Positions 1-9,012 of a stretch of DNA of 64,000 nucleotides are shown piece by piece. The stretch's first letter is position 1; each line of letters starts with the position of its first letter. The translations under genes were made by a program, and so were the position numbers. The notes beneath the pieces are model-generated. The model saw only the letters and a list, made by a program, of their open reading frames with translations, searched no databases and was not told the origin of the DNA. Source of the DNA: Litoribacillus peritrichatus (GTDB taxonomy: Bacteria; Pseudomonadota; Gammaproteobacteria; Pseudomonadales; Litoribrevibacteraceae); the NCBI RefSeq assembly GCF_039537985.1, contig NZ_BAABBN010000004.1, positions 1,116,001 to 1,180,000 of the forward strand. The letters are read 5' to 3'.

Positions 1-1977
1 GCTGACATTCTTACACGCAGAAGACAAAACAACCCGATTCTTACAGGTGAAGCTGGTGTTGGTAAAACAGCGGTGGTTGAGGGATTGGCATTACGAATTT
101 CGCAAGGGGATGTGCCAGACAAGCTAAAAAATGTAGCAATCAAAGTACTTGATTTGGCGCTGCTTCAGGCTGGTGCGGGCATGAAAGGTGAGTTCGAAAA
201 CCGTCTCAAACAAGTAATTAACGAAGTGTCCAGTTCGCCAGTGCCGATTATTTTGTTCATTGACGAAGCGCATACCATGATTGGCAGTGGTGGCCAAGCA
301 GGTCAAAATGATGCCGCGAACTTGTTGAAGCCAGCATTGGCAAGAGGTGAACTTCGTACCATTGCTGCGACAACATGGGCAGAGTACAAGAAATACTTTG
401 AAAAAGATGCTGCATTAACACGACGTTTTCAGGTTGTAAAAGTAGAAGAGCCTTCACCGGAAAAAGCGGTGGTCATGATGCGCGGTTTGCTTCCTGTGAT
501 GGAAAATCATCATGCCGTTGCTATTTCTGATCAGGCATTACAGGCAGCAGTCTCTTTGTCTGATCGCTATATCAACGGGCGTCAACTTCCGGATAAGGCG
601 GTTGGTCTTTTGGATACGGCATGTGCTCGTGTTGCCATGAGTCAGGATGCAACACCAGGGCTGGTTGAAGATAAGCAAAGAACATTACAACAAATCACCG
701 CTGAGATTGATGTCCTCAAACGAGAGCAAAAAATTGGGGATGATCATGCTGAAAAGCTGGACGAGCTAGAGAGTGCATTTGCCTCCGCTGAAATTGAACT
801 TGAAGCACTTACACAGCGTTGGAACAGTGAAAAGGCGTTGGTTGAGGAAGCTCAGAGTATTGCAGCTGAGTTACAGGCAGAGGATGTAGAGTCGGTTGAC
901 TCACTGATGAGTCGTCTGACAGAAATAAGATCTGAATTATCCGCTCAGGCTGAGCCTATGGTTCATTGGCAAGTAACAGATACTTTGGTGGCTGAAGTGG
1001 TGTCCGACTGGACGGGTATTCCATTGGGAAGAATGCAGGCGGATGAAATTGAAACAGTGCTTTCATTACAGTCTCATCTTGAAAAACGTGTTATCGGTCA
1101 GTCTCATGCTTTGGAATTGATTACCAAAACTGTTCAGACATCGAGAGCCCATTTAGGGGATGAAAATCGTCCCAATGGCGTGTTTTTACTGACCGGGCCA
1201 AGTGGTGTGGGTAAAACTGAAACTGCATTAGCCATTGCTGAGCAAGTTTACGGCAGTGAAGACAGTGTTACTGTCATTAATATGTCCGAATTTAAAGAAG
1301 AGCATAAGGTGTCATTACTGTTGGGTTCTCCTCCTGGTTATGTGGGGTATGGCGAAGGCGGTGTTTTGACGGAAGCCGTTCGTCGTAAACCATACAGTGT
1401 TGTATTGCTCGATGAGATGGAAAAAGCGCACCCAGGTGTGCAGGATATTTTTTATCAGGTGTTTGATAAAGGAACCATCAAAGACGGGGAGGGCCGAGAC
1501 ATCGACTTCCGAAATACCATCATAATAATGACTTCCAATGTTGGCACAGATACGACCATGAGGTTGTTTGAAGACCCTGATACGGCACCATCTCCTGCAG
1601 GGCTGGCGAAAGCACTTAAACCTGACTTGCTTGAAGTATTTAAGCCTGCGTTCTTAGGCCGTTTGAATGTAATTCCATATTTACCGCTTGATGAGGAGAA
1701 GCTGTCTTTGATTGCTAACCTCCAGTTGAAGCGTGTTGTGAAGCGTTTAGATAAGAATTATAAGATGAAATTCTCTTATTCAGATGAGGTTATCAGTAAG
1801 ATTGTCGAACAGTGTACGGACGCAGATTCGGGTGCTCGTACGATTCACAACATTTTACAAAATCAGTTATTACCAGAATTATCAATTAAGGTTCTAGGAA
1901 GAATTGCTGAGATGAAGCCACTGAATGAGGCCTCCGTCACAATTGAAAATAATGATTTTGTGTATGACCTCACATAA
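1..1977 (+). CDS. tssH: T6SS AAA+ ATPase ClpV (TssH), 5'-truncated
   Basis: Hexameric AAA+ unfoldase that disassembles the contracted TssB/TssC sheath in the cytoplasm so that it can be reused. The frame is open from base 1, so the N-terminal domain lies outside the window. Visible in order are the first Walker A (GEAGVGKT, bases 46-69) and Walker B (LFIDEAH), a charged coiled-coil middle domain, the second Walker A (GPSGVGKT) and Walker B (LLDEMEKAH), and a C-terminal D2-small domain. The link GPPGYVGYGEGG-like pore loop (SPPGYVGYGEGG here) is typical of Clp/Hsp100 proteins. Location directly upstream of hcp and vgrG supports ClpV over ClpB. The GTG at base 73 is internal and not a real start. 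Confidence 0.95.
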   Translation, partial: ADILTRRRQNNPILTGEAGVGKTAVVEGLALRISQGDVPDKLKNVAIKVLDLALLQAGAGMKGEFENRLKQVINEVSSSPVPIILFIDEAHTMIGSGGQAGQNDAANLLKPALARGELRTIAATTWAEYKKYFEKDAALTRRFQVVKVEEPSPEKAVVMMRGLLPVMENHHAVAISDQALQAAVSLSDRYINGRQLPDKAVGLLDTACARVAMSQDATPGLVEDKQRTLQQITAEIDVLKREQKIGDDHAEKLDELESAFASAEIELEALTQRWNSEKALVEEAQSIAAELQAEDVESVDSLMSRLTEIRSELSAQAEPMVHWQVTDTLVAEVVSDWTGIPLGRMQADEIETVLSLQSHLEKRVIGQSHALELITKTVQTSRAHLGDENRPNGVFLLTGPSGVGKTETALAIAEQVYGSEDSVTVINMSEFKEEHKVSLLLGSPPGYVGYGEGGVLTEAVRRKPYSVVLLDEMEKAHPGVQDIFYQVFDKGTIKDGEGRDIDFRNTIIIMTSNVGTDTTMRLFEDPDTAPSPAGLAKALKPDLLEVFKPAFLGRLNVIPYLPLDEEKLSLIANLQLKRVVKRLDKNYKMKFSYSDEVISKIVEQCTDADSGARTIHNILQNQLLPELSIKVLGRIAEMKPLNEASVTIENNDFVYDLT

Positions 1978-2244
1978 GTGACTTTTGGTGCATCTTAGGT
2001 GTTGCGGAGTTAACTCGTAACTATATACTCCGAATCATCAAGATTGAGTCGGTCATGAATTTAGAACTGCCAGGAATGCAGTTTAATTTTGGAAAAGGAA
2101 TTCTATAAAATGTTAACTGGTTCAAGGACTTAGTTGGCGATCTATAGGTTTTCGAAAACGGAATTTTTATGTCTGCTGGTAGTATTGGCAGGCTCATAAC
2201 CTGGTCAAAACAGACCAAAAAAATATATGCATAAGGAGCATAGC

Positions 2245-2724
2245 ATGCAATCAAATACGTACTTGAACTATGAAGGTATTAAAGGTGAAACGACTGCTGA
2301 GGAGTTTAAAGATCTAATTACTCTTCTATCCATGGATTGGGGGTCTCACCGTGAACTTTCATCATTTACTGGTACAGCTCAAGACCGTGAAGCAAGTTCT
2401 ACTCGCCTAAGTGATATCGTTATCACTAAGCTACAGGACAAAGCTTCTCCGGATCTTTTCAAGGAAGCGACTATCGGTAAAGGTAAGAAAGCTGTATTCC
2501 ACATCACTAAGCAAGGTGACAAGGTCGAAGAAATCATGAAGATCGAGTTAACTGACGCTATGGTAAGCAGCTACCAGATGTCTGTTCAGGGCGATCGTCC
2601 TATCGAAACTATCACTATCAGCTACACAGAGTTGATGATGACTGTGACTCCAACTGATGACAAGAACAACGTTTCTGCGCCATTGGTTTACGGTTACAGC
2701 GGTGTTAAAGGTCAGCAGATGTAA
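2245..2724 (+). CDS. hcp: T6SS tube protein Hcp (TssD)
   Basis: Hcp forms hexameric rings that stack into the inner tube of the T6SS. The 159-residue product is the usual Hcp length. It begins with the typical Y-x-x-Y-x-GIKGE segment and has alternating beta strands, ending in GVKGQQM. An in-frame ATG lies at 2227, but a strong AAGGAG ribosome site at 2232-2237 sits between it and the ATG at 2245, so 2245 is the better start. Codon use is cleaner than in the neighbouring accessory genes, as expected for a highly expressed structural protein. A hairpin follows the stop, before vgrG. Confidence 0.95.
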   Translation: MQSNTYLNYEGIKGETTAEEFKDLITLLSMDWGSHRELSSFTGTAQDREASSTRLSDIVITKLQDKASPDLFKEATIGKGKKAVFHITKQGDKVEEIMKIELTDAMVSSYQMSVQGDRPIETITISYTELMMTVTPTDDKNNVSAPLVYGYSGVKGQQM

Positions 2725-2739
2725 TTCTTGCTGTATCTT

Positions 2740-2764
2740 ATCTGGCGTCGTTCTGACGCCAGAT
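2740..2764 (+). terminator. Hairpin between hcp and vgrG
   Basis: A perfect 10-bp stem (ATCTGGCGTC / GACGCCAGAT) with a 5-base loop lies 16 bases after the hcp stop. No strong T-run follows (only CTTAAAATTT), so it may be a partial terminator or an mRNA-stabilising 3' end that raises hcp over vgrG expression. Confidence 0.6.
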
Positions 2765-2847
2765 CTTAAAATTTCTATGATCGGAACATCAAGCGATAGG
2801 ATTTCGGGAGACCCGTTCATCATCGGTAATGAAGTAGAGGCGAATGG

Positions 2848-4707
2848 ATGCTTAAAGCCACACAAGATGCGAATACCATCAAAATCACTACGCCGTTAGG
2901 CAAAGATACTTTTTATTTGACGAGTTTTAATTCGTTTGAGTGTATCTCTCAGCTTTTTCGGCATGAAGTTGTGATGTATACCAATGGTGTTGAAATTGAT
3001 CCGAAAGCACTCATTGGGAAGTCTGTTACTGTTTCGTTATTGATGAATCAAGATGGCGCAGTGGTTGAACGCTTTTTTAATGGCATTGTTAGTGAGTTAC
3101 GTTCGTTGGGGCAAAGAACCCCGAATGAAGCGGAAGGTAATCTTTATCGAGATTATGCTGCTACGGTGGTGCCTACATCTTGGCTAATGCTGCACCGAGT
3201 TAACTCCAGAATTTTTCAAAACCTAACTGTTAAAGACATTGTTTCCAAGCTATTTGGCGAACATAGTGTCAAGTTTATAGACAAACTAAAAAATACGTAT
3301 CCTCCCTATGAGTACTGTGTTCAGTACGAAGAGTCTGATTGGGATTTTGTTTCTCGGCTGTTAGAACAAGAAGGTATTTTTTACTTCTTTGAGCATGCCA
3401 ATGATAAACATTCGTTAGTGCTGGCAGATGATGTTTCTGCGTATGAGCCCTGCGATGAGAATAAAGTCAAACACTTTTCAGGAAGTCTCGCAGAGTCCCA
3501 TATTAGTTTGTGGAATGCGGGTCTTAATATTACACCAGGAAAGTACACCCACAAAGGTTACGACCTTGAAAAGCCCCAAGCGCTACCAGAAGCAAGTCGA
3601 GCAGACGGGTCACTAATTTCAAATCAAGCTAATTACGAAGTCTTTGAGTATGAGGCGGAAAGTGAATTCAGCGATCGGTCACAAGCTATCGCAAATGTGC
3701 GCCTGGAAGGGCTGCAAAAAGATGTTCAAACACGACTTGGTGCAAGTAACTGTCGGTCTTTTATACCGGGAAGAACATTCGAGTTTTTAGATCATGAAGA
3801 TAAAAGTGAAATTGGTAAAGGGTACTTACTGACTAAGGTTATACTTTCAGCTACTGTAGCCAACCAAACTGGGGCTAATCAAGGTGCTGAACAGTCTATT
3901 ACCAATAGCTTTCAGTGTGTCCCCAAGGATGTGGCTTATCGTCCTGCTCCTTCTCTACCAAAGCCTATTATTCACGGTGTTCAAACAGCGGTTGTTACTG
4001 GCGAAAGTGGTGATGAAATACACATCGATAAATACGGCCGAGTTAAGGTCCAGTTTCATTGGGATCGTGAAGGTAAAAAAGACAGTAAAAGTTCCTGCTG
4101 GATTCGTGTGAGCCAAACTTGGGCGGGTAAACGTTGGGGAGCTTTTTTCTTCCCGAGAGTTGGTCAAGAAGTGTTGGTTGAGTTTTTGAACGGTGATCCG
4201 GATCAACCCATTATTATTGGTGCGGTATACAACGCAGATTTAATGCCTCCATACGACCTGCCTGCCAACAAAACACAAAGTGGTATTAAGACCAGATCTA
4301 CAAAAACAGGATCTGATGCGAATTTTAATGAATTACGTTTTGAAGATGACAAAGGTAAAGAACTTGTCATGCTTCATGCCGAAAAAGATCATCACTTAAA
4401 CGTTGAGAATGACCAAATCGACTGGGTAGGGAATGACCGAACTACCACAATAGATAATAACGACACAGTAACAATTGCCAAAGACAGAAATAGCAAAATT
4501 GATGGGTCGGATACTCTGAAAATTGCTAAGAAGTTAACCATTGATGCAGGCCAGGAAATCAGTCTCAAAACAGGTGGTGCTTCAATCACTATGAAAAGCG
4601 ATGGCACCATTTCAATCAAAGGAAAGAATGTTACGGTTGAAGGTGCTCAAACGGCTGTCAAAGGCTCTCAGGTCACAATTAAAGGCGGCACGGTGGCTAT
4701 TAACTAG
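2848..4707 (+). CDS. vgrG: T6SS spike protein VgrG (TssI)
   Basis: VgrG trimers cap the Hcp tube and carry effectors. The 619-residue protein has a gp27/gp44-like N-terminal part (about 1-370), including the conserved YCVQYEESDWDFVSRLLEQE block. The gp5 OB-fold region follows, with DKYGRVKVQFHWDR, W-x-R-V-S-Q-x-W-A-G, and PRVGQEVLVEFLNGDPDQP. The C-terminal beta-prism is made of short repeats (about 500-619; KIDGSDTLKIAKKLTIDAG, then TISIKGKNVTVEG). It ends at the prism, with no fused effector domain, so cargo must be carried by separate proteins such as the PAAR or the next gene. The start at 2848 is preceded by GTAGAGG. Confidence 0.95.
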   Translation: MLKATQDANTIKITTPLGKDTFYLTSFNSFECISQLFRHEVVMYTNGVEIDPKALIGKSVTVSLLMNQDGAVVERFFNGIVSELRSLGQRTPNEAEGNLYRDYAATVVPTSWLMLHRVNSRIFQNLTVKDIVSKLFGEHSVKFIDKLKNTYPPYEYCVQYEESDWDFVSRLLEQEGIFYFFEHANDKHSLVLADDVSAYEPCDENKVKHFSGSLAESHISLWNAGLNITPGKYTHKGYDLEKPQALPEASRADGSLISNQANYEVFEYEAESEFSDRSQAIANVRLEGLQKDVQTRLGASNCRSFIPGRTFEFLDHEDKSEIGKGYLLTKVILSATVANQTGANQGAEQSITNSFQCVPKDVAYRPAPSLPKPIIHGVQTAVVTGESGDEIHIDKYGRVKVQFHWDREGKKDSKSSCWIRVSQTWAGKRWGAFFFPRVGQEVLVEFLNGDPDQPIIIGAVYNADLMPPYDLPANKTQSGIKTRSTKTGSDANFNELRFEDDKGKELVMLHAEKDHHLNVENDQIDWVGNDRTTTIDNNDTVTIAKDRNSKIDGSDTLKIAKKLTIDAGQEISLKTGGASITMKSDGTISIKGKNVTVEGAQTAVKGSQVTIKGGTVAIN

Positions 4708-4728
4708 CCATCAAATAAGGACGACGTC

Positions 4729-5799
4729 ATGGAAATGCCTGACCAGAAAGGACTCGAACTAGCAGATGTTATGGGTAACCATTATCTGTTTTGCCACCAG
4801 TACGACTCAGCTATTGAAATTAACCCATCGAATTTGACCTTTGTATCTGACACTTACTATGGTCGACTATTCCTGCAGGAGCTGTGTCCTGTTGGAACAT
4901 CAGGTAATGTTTTACGGCAGCTGTATATTTATGCCCGCCCATATTGTCATCAGCTTAGAATCAGAACTGATTGGGATGTGTTAACTCTGTTAACCCAAAT
5001 GCTGAAATCAGGTGAGTTAAAAGTTTGGCGGTTGCGAAGCGCTTTATTGGACAATGCTCCGACGCACATTGGTTCAGATGCGCCTATGGCTGCAAGTGCG
5101 TCAACTTCTTCAAGCCTGCCTCCAGCTAAACCGGTTATCAAGCCAAGAAGAAGCCGAGAGGCCGAATCGGTGGGTGATGAGGGTATGGAGTTACCGCCTG
5201 TATCTAATTCGCTTTTTGATTCACCTGTTGTTCCAAACAAAGTTAATCTTTCTGGAGCTGCTTCTCGAGGTGAAATCCCTCATATTACTGAATTAAGAGG
5301 TTTGTTTACTCCTAATGCAAATGGTTCGAGGTCTCTTGAAGATATGATCAATTTTGTTGAAGATCGTGGTTCGTTCAACGGAAACTTGGTTGACTACGAG
5401 ATTATAAGTTCTAACAGAATTATTGTAGATCATGGGGGCGGCCTAAAGGTTAATTACACATCCATGCCAGATCATTTATTCGATAAATACCACGGTAATG
5501 CTTCGGCATCATATAACAAGCAGGTGGAATTTTTTGAAAATGAGAGACTGGATTTCAATAGAATGTTTCTGAAAGAAAACCCTACGGTGTTTGTGAGGGA
5601 GAGCTTATTGAGTACTGACAGAGGTGCTTCAGTTGTATTCCATCATGAATATACTGAGATACAGGGTTTGTATAATCGTCTTAATGGTAGAACGGCCACT
5701 CCTCCAGAAATTAGAAATCAAATAGACGACTTACATGTAAAAGCAGTGAAATCTGGTGATAGCCTTTTAGGTAGAATGATTATTAGCGAGGGATTGTAA
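4729..5799 (+). CDS. Putative T6SS cargo effector with unknown C-terminal toxin
   Basis: A 356-residue protein starting 21 bases after vgrG with a good AAGGA ribosome site. Residues 1-105 form a compact domain ending in LLTQMLKSGELKVWRLR. Its last part resembles the end of the N-terminal domain of the Rhs protein at 9188 (LATLLAQGEISMYVEP), so it may be a shared loading domain (inference). A Ser/Ala/Pro linker (about 110-165) follows, then a short junction motif VVPN...RGEIPH, then a C-terminal domain of about 170 residues with a FHHEYTE segment and a conserved-looking PPEIRNQIDDLHV helix. The HHEYTE residues could bind a metal or form an active site, but no toxin family was recognised. Gene order and the coupled downstream gene support an antibacterial effector. 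Confidence 0.7.
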   Translation: MEMPDQKGLELADVMGNHYLFCHQYDSAIEINPSNLTFVSDTYYGRLFLQELCPVGTSGNVLRQLYIYARPYCHQLRIRTDWDVLTLLTQMLKSGELKVWRLRSALLDNAPTHIGSDAPMAASASTSSSLPPAKPVIKPRRSREAESVGDEGMELPPVSNSLFDSPVVPNKVNLSGAASRGEIPHITELRGLFTPNANGSRSLEDMINFVEDRGSFNGNLVDYEIISSNRIIVDHGGGLKVNYTSMPDHLFDKYHGNASASYNKQVEFFENERLDFNRMFLKENPTVFVRESLLSTDRGASVVFHHEYTEIQGLYNRLNGRTATPPEIRNQIDDLHVKAVKSGDSLLGRMIISEGL

Positions 5800-6155
5800 T
5801 GTTTTCTTTACTTGAAAAGGCTAAAGCAGCACAGACTGAAATTGAGGAATATGGACTTCCTCTTTCATTTATCGAGCAGTTTGTGTTTGAGGAATTATTT
5901 GGCCGTGATACTAGTGATTACGTTTTGCTCGATATCCTGAGTCCAAAATTCATTAATGAAATTTTGGAGCGCGGCACGAAAATCATCAACTCTGAAAGGA
6001 CGGGAAGAAAACTCTATAATCTTGGTCCAAAAGGTTCAGAACTCAAACCACCTTCTGCGGATCAATATTTAATTTTATTCATAAACTGGAAAGATGCGGG
6101 TTGGGTTGAAATATCTGAAGTTGAAAATAATGAGATCGATGTCAGTGTGAAATAA
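5799..6155 (+). CDS. Putative immunity protein of the cargo effector
   Basis: A 118-residue soluble, acidic protein with no signal peptide. Its ATG overlaps the stop of the upstream effector (TAATG), so the two are translationally coupled, as expected for a toxin-immunity pair. The absence of an export signal would fit a toxin acting in the cytoplasm. No family was recognised. An orphan cassette remnant begins at the base after its stop codon. Confidence 0.65.
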   Translation: MFSLLEKAKAAQTEIEEYGLPLSFIEQFVFEELFGRDTSDYVLLDILSPKFINEILERGTKIINSERTGRKLYNLGPKGSELKPPSADQYLILFINWKDAGWVEISEVENNEIDVSVK

Positions 6156-6574
6156 GTTGTTCCAAACACAAGAACACTAGGTGGAGCTGCATTAAAAACC
6201 GGAGGCGCTCGTCGTGGTGAAATTCCACATCAAACCAAATAACTGTGGATTGAAAATAAAAGTAGTCCACGAATTTTTGCACTAAGTATGGCGATAAATT
6301 AGCAGAAATATCTTTATCAGATTCAGAGGCTTAATTCCTTATTGATAATGTTATTGGCTAAAATCAGGTTTTGAGAAGGATGATAAAGGGCCTTTAATGG
6401 ACTTTATATTAAGTGAAAATATTCAACTCTATCAAAAACGCATTAGTGGTGGGAGTGAGCCCGAAGTTCTTCCTGTAACATTAATTAAAAAATATGGGTA
6501 ACTTTCAAAAAGAGCTTATAACGAGAAAACTTAACGACCTTGGGCTTAAAGTTAAAGATAAACGGAAGGGATAA
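6156..6574 (+). pseudogene. Decayed orphan effector-tip cassette
   Basis: The first bases after the immunity stop read VVPNTRTLGG...RRGEIPHQ. This repeats the junction motif of the upstream effector (VVPN...RGEIPH, from base 5227), with GTTGTTCCAAACA identical in DNA at 5227-5239 and 6156-6168. A stop follows at 6240-6242. Beyond it, pieces of one former domain can be read across frames: YGDKLAEISLSDSEA from 6287, FEKDDKGPLMDFILSENIQL around 6370-6430, and NFQKELITRKLNDLGLKVKD up to 6574, broken by stops and frameshifts. It is best read as a displaced older C-terminal toxin module that has decayed. No intact immunity gene remains with it. Confidence 0.7.
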
Positions 6575-6625
6575 ATTACTTTCCAATAAGTTAATTATAA
6601 ATTTGTAAATAAACAGGTTTAATCA

Positions 6626-6913
6626 ATGGGAATGCCAGCTGCAACACTTTCACACTTTCATGTATGCCCTAGGTCAACAGGGCCAGTGCCACATGTTGGC
6701 GGACCTATCATTGCAGGTTCGGGCAATGTATTAATCGGTGGTTTACCGGCCGCACGTCAGGGCGATAAATTGGTTTGTGTGGGACCACCGGATACAATTT
6801 CGGCTGGCTCCGGAACCGTAAAGATTAATGGAAAGCCAGCGGCAAGAATGGGTGATAGCACTGCCCATGGTGGAAAAATCATACTTGGTAATCCTACTGT
6901 AACCATTGGGTAG
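6626..6913 (+). CDS. PAAR-domain spike tip protein
   Basis: A 95-residue PAAR protein that would form the sharp cone on top of the VgrG spike and help recruit effectors. It shows the family's pattern of metal-site His/Cys residues (H at FHVCP, C at LVCVGP, H at TAHGG) and the repeats GSGNVLIGGLPAARQGD and GSGTVKINGKPAARMGD. Length is normal for a stand-alone PAAR protein. It is followed after only six bases by the HEAT-repeat gene, and the Rhs protein downstream lacks an obvious PAAR of its own, so this one probably serves it. Confidence 0.93.
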   Translation: MGMPAATLSHFHVCPRSTGPVPHVGGPIIAGSGNVLIGGLPAARQGDKLVCVGPPDTISAGSGTVKINGKPAARMGDSTAHGGKIILGNPTVTIG

Positions 6914-6919
6914 TTTTAG

Positions 6920-8050
6920 ATGTTAGACAGGGAAAGTCTACAAGAGCATTGCGAAGCCTTACTTCAGCAACGCTTATTTTTGCAACAAATGAAGCTGACT
7001 AAGTTGAGTCAGTTAAAGAAGCATGACGGTCGTGTAGTCGACTCTTTACGTTTGCTAAAACGATTTCTTCCTTTGAAAAAACCTTCTGTATCTTTAAGTT
7101 TAGTATTTGCTTCAAGCGATGAATGGTTACATATTGCCTCTGAGAATGAAGAATCGATTGATCAGGATTTTCTCATTTATCTGGCCGAGCTGAGTGTGGC
7201 TTTATCCGTTAACTCGGGTAAAAAGCTTGTTGATGCGTTGATTTTAAGCGACTCAATCAGTGCGACCAGAGTTGGGTTTGAGTTGGCTCTTAGGTGCAAT
7301 GTTGAGGTTTCACAAGATGTCTATTATCAGTTAGACGCTGAACACCTTCATAATTATCTTATGTTCTTGGGCAAGTCGGCAAAGGTCGGTCAGCTGTCTT
7401 TCCTGAATGATTTGATTTCAAATCTGAACGTTGAGCATACTTTAAAGAACACTGCCAGGTTAAGTCGGTTACTTTTGGGGTACGACGAAAACGCATCTAA
7501 TTTGGTGGTTCAGTTGATCGAGCATGATCAACTTACGGATGAGTCTTTGGCTGTGCTCTTAGCATTCATAACCGAAAATGAATTTCAGAGTCTGATCAAA
7601 GACTTATCCAACCGAAGTGATATTGAGACTTCGCTTGTTATCTCTGCTCTGACTCATTCCGCTAGCCCTCAGTACATTCCGTTCCTGGCGGAATTCTTAT
7701 CAAGTGAGTCGATGCGGGAGTCCGTTTTGGAAGGGTTCGCCGTTCAACTTGGCGATGATCAATCCGCGCTTTTACCCTATGAATTGTTCCATCCATTACG
7801 TGAAGTTGCCTGGAGCTCAGTAGACAGTGAACAGCTTGAGAAAGATATTCTCGCTTGGTTCCACTCTGCTTCTAATAGTTGGCCTTCAAAAATGTTGGCG
7901 GGCGAAGAAAGATCCCTTCTGAATATTGAAAACACCTGGTTAACCGGAAACTCCATTCAGCGAAAGCATGCCAGTTTTTGCCTGGCCACTGAAAACCCTC
8001 ATACACCGTTAAGATCAGAAATTTCATTATGGGGTGGGATTTCAGCATGA
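6920..8050 (+). CDS. T6SS-associated HEAT-repeat protein (TIGR02270-like)
   Basis: A 376-residue, mostly helical protein with repeated helix pairs consistent with HEAT repeats. Its N-terminal segment (HCEALLQQRLFLQQMKLTK, then LKKHDGRVVDSLRLL) resembles the TIGR02270 family found beside PAAR/Rhs genes in T6SS loci. It has no signal peptide and no transmembrane helix. The stop overlaps the next start (ATGA at 8047-8050), so the two are co-translated. By position it may act as an adaptor or chaperone that loads the Rhs effector; that role is inference. Confidence 0.7.
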   Translation: MLDRESLQEHCEALLQQRLFLQQMKLTKLSQLKKHDGRVVDSLRLLKRFLPLKKPSVSLSLVFASSDEWLHIASENEESIDQDFLIYLAELSVALSVNSGKKLVDALILSDSISATRVGFELALRCNVEVSQDVYYQLDAEHLHNYLMFLGKSAKVGQLSFLNDLISNLNVEHTLKNTARLSRLLLGYDENASNLVVQLIEHDQLTDESLAVLLAFITENEFQSLIKDLSNRSDIETSLVISALTHSASPQYIPFLAEFLSSESMRESVLEGFAVQLGDDQSALLPYELFHPLREVAWSSVDSEQLEKDILAWFHSASNSWPSKMLAGEERSLLNIENTWLTGNSIQRKHASFCLATENPHTPLRSEISLWGGISA

Positions 8051-9012
8051 GATTTTGTGTACAACATAAAGCATTGGTTGTGGGCATGAGTCAGGACCCT
8101 CAGTTGGCGATGATGTTAGATGCAGTGTCTGTTTTCTCAGAACAGACAAGCGTCGGGAATGGCGAGACAAAAACGGCCTTGTGCTATCCCCTGGATGCGT
8201 TTGAGGACATAGGTGCTCGCTGTCTGGCCTTGATTCAAGACGCCTTTGAGCAGTTAGATGTATCCATAGGCAATAACCCTGTTTTGTTGATTACGCCGCA
8301 GTATGGGTTTCAGGATGAAGATACACTTACCTTATGGAGCCAACGATTGGCTCAAACGCAAACGGAGCTGTTTGGTCATCCTCTGAGTAAGATTTTTCCT
8401 TATGGGCGATCTTCTTTGGTGATGGCTTTGTCCTACGCGAGAGAGCTGCTCCAAAGCAACCCTGATCAGGTGGTTTGGTTTGTTTCGGTCGATAGCTTAG
8501 GGGACCGAGCTATTTTAGGCGATATGATGGCTCAAGGCATTTTGTCTAATGAGCAGGGCGATGGTGTTGTTGGTTCCGAAGGCGCAATGATTTTGGGAAT
8601 AACCAGCTCAGACAAGGGCTTAGCTGTTTGTTGGTCTGGTTCAGATGCTTATTTGAAAACGTCCGGTAGTGACTCATTACATCATGATCAAGCAGTTGAA
8701 TTGTTGTTTAGAAACGTGGTTGAGAAAGTAGGCCAGCCTTTAGACCAAATTTATTTACCTGATAACGGACAGGATCGCCTAACTAACGCCTGGCTACATC
8801 AATATCAAGTGTTGGCTCCCGTATTAACGAAGGAGACAGAATTACATTTTACCAGCGTTTTTACTGGTGAGCTGGGTTCAGTAGGGGGCTTGTATCGTTT
8901 TCTGAAAATTTATGAATCCTATCAGTTGGGAAGGATTGAAGGTACAACCTTGCAGTGTGAAATATCAGATAAGTTGTATCGTGCCGCTGCCTTATATCAG
9001 TGGCACAGCTGA
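8047..9012 (+). CDS. Thiolase/ketosynthase-fold T6SS accessory protein, likely non-catalytic
   Basis: The start chosen is the ATG at 8047, in the ATGA overlap with the HEAT gene, rather than 8029. The 321-residue product resembles the N-terminal half of beta-ketoacyl synthases. The segment PYGRSSLVMALSYARELL followed by VVWFVSVDSL matches the KAS nucleophile-elbow region, which is normally A-C-A-S-S. The nucleophilic Cys is therefore missing (GRSS) and catalysis is unlikely. Later parts (EGAMILGI, LPDNGQDRLTNAW, FTGELGSVGGLYRFL) fit the rest of the fold, the last like the KAS G-H-x-x-G-A region. Such degenerate proteins occur in T6SS PAAR-Rhs clusters; an adaptor role is inferred. Confidence 0.65.
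   Translation: MRFCVQHKALVVGMSQDPQLAMMLDAVSVFSEQTSVGNGETKTALCYPLDAFEDIGARCLALIQDAFEQLDVSIGNNPVLLITPQYGFQDEDTLTLWSQRLAQTQTELFGHPLSKIFPYGRSSLVMALSYARELLQSNPDQVVWFVSVDSLGDRAILGDMMAQGILSNEQGDGVVGSEGAMILGITSSDKGLAVCWSGSDAYLKTSGSDSLHHDQAVELLFRNVVEKVGQPLDQIYLPDNGQDRLTNAWLHQYQVLAPVLTKETELHFTSVFTGELGSVGGLYRFLKIYESYQLGRIEGTTLQCEISDKLYRAAALYQWHS

Noticed and set aside
1978..2244. Small gene between clpV and hcp
   Set aside because: The only reading frame there is antisense with no domain; the stretch is more likely the hcp promoter and leader.
6397..6501. Small intact reading frame (MDFILSENIQ) as a separate gene
   Set aside because: It fits better as one frame of the decayed effector tip, since segments on both sides continue the same domain in other frames.
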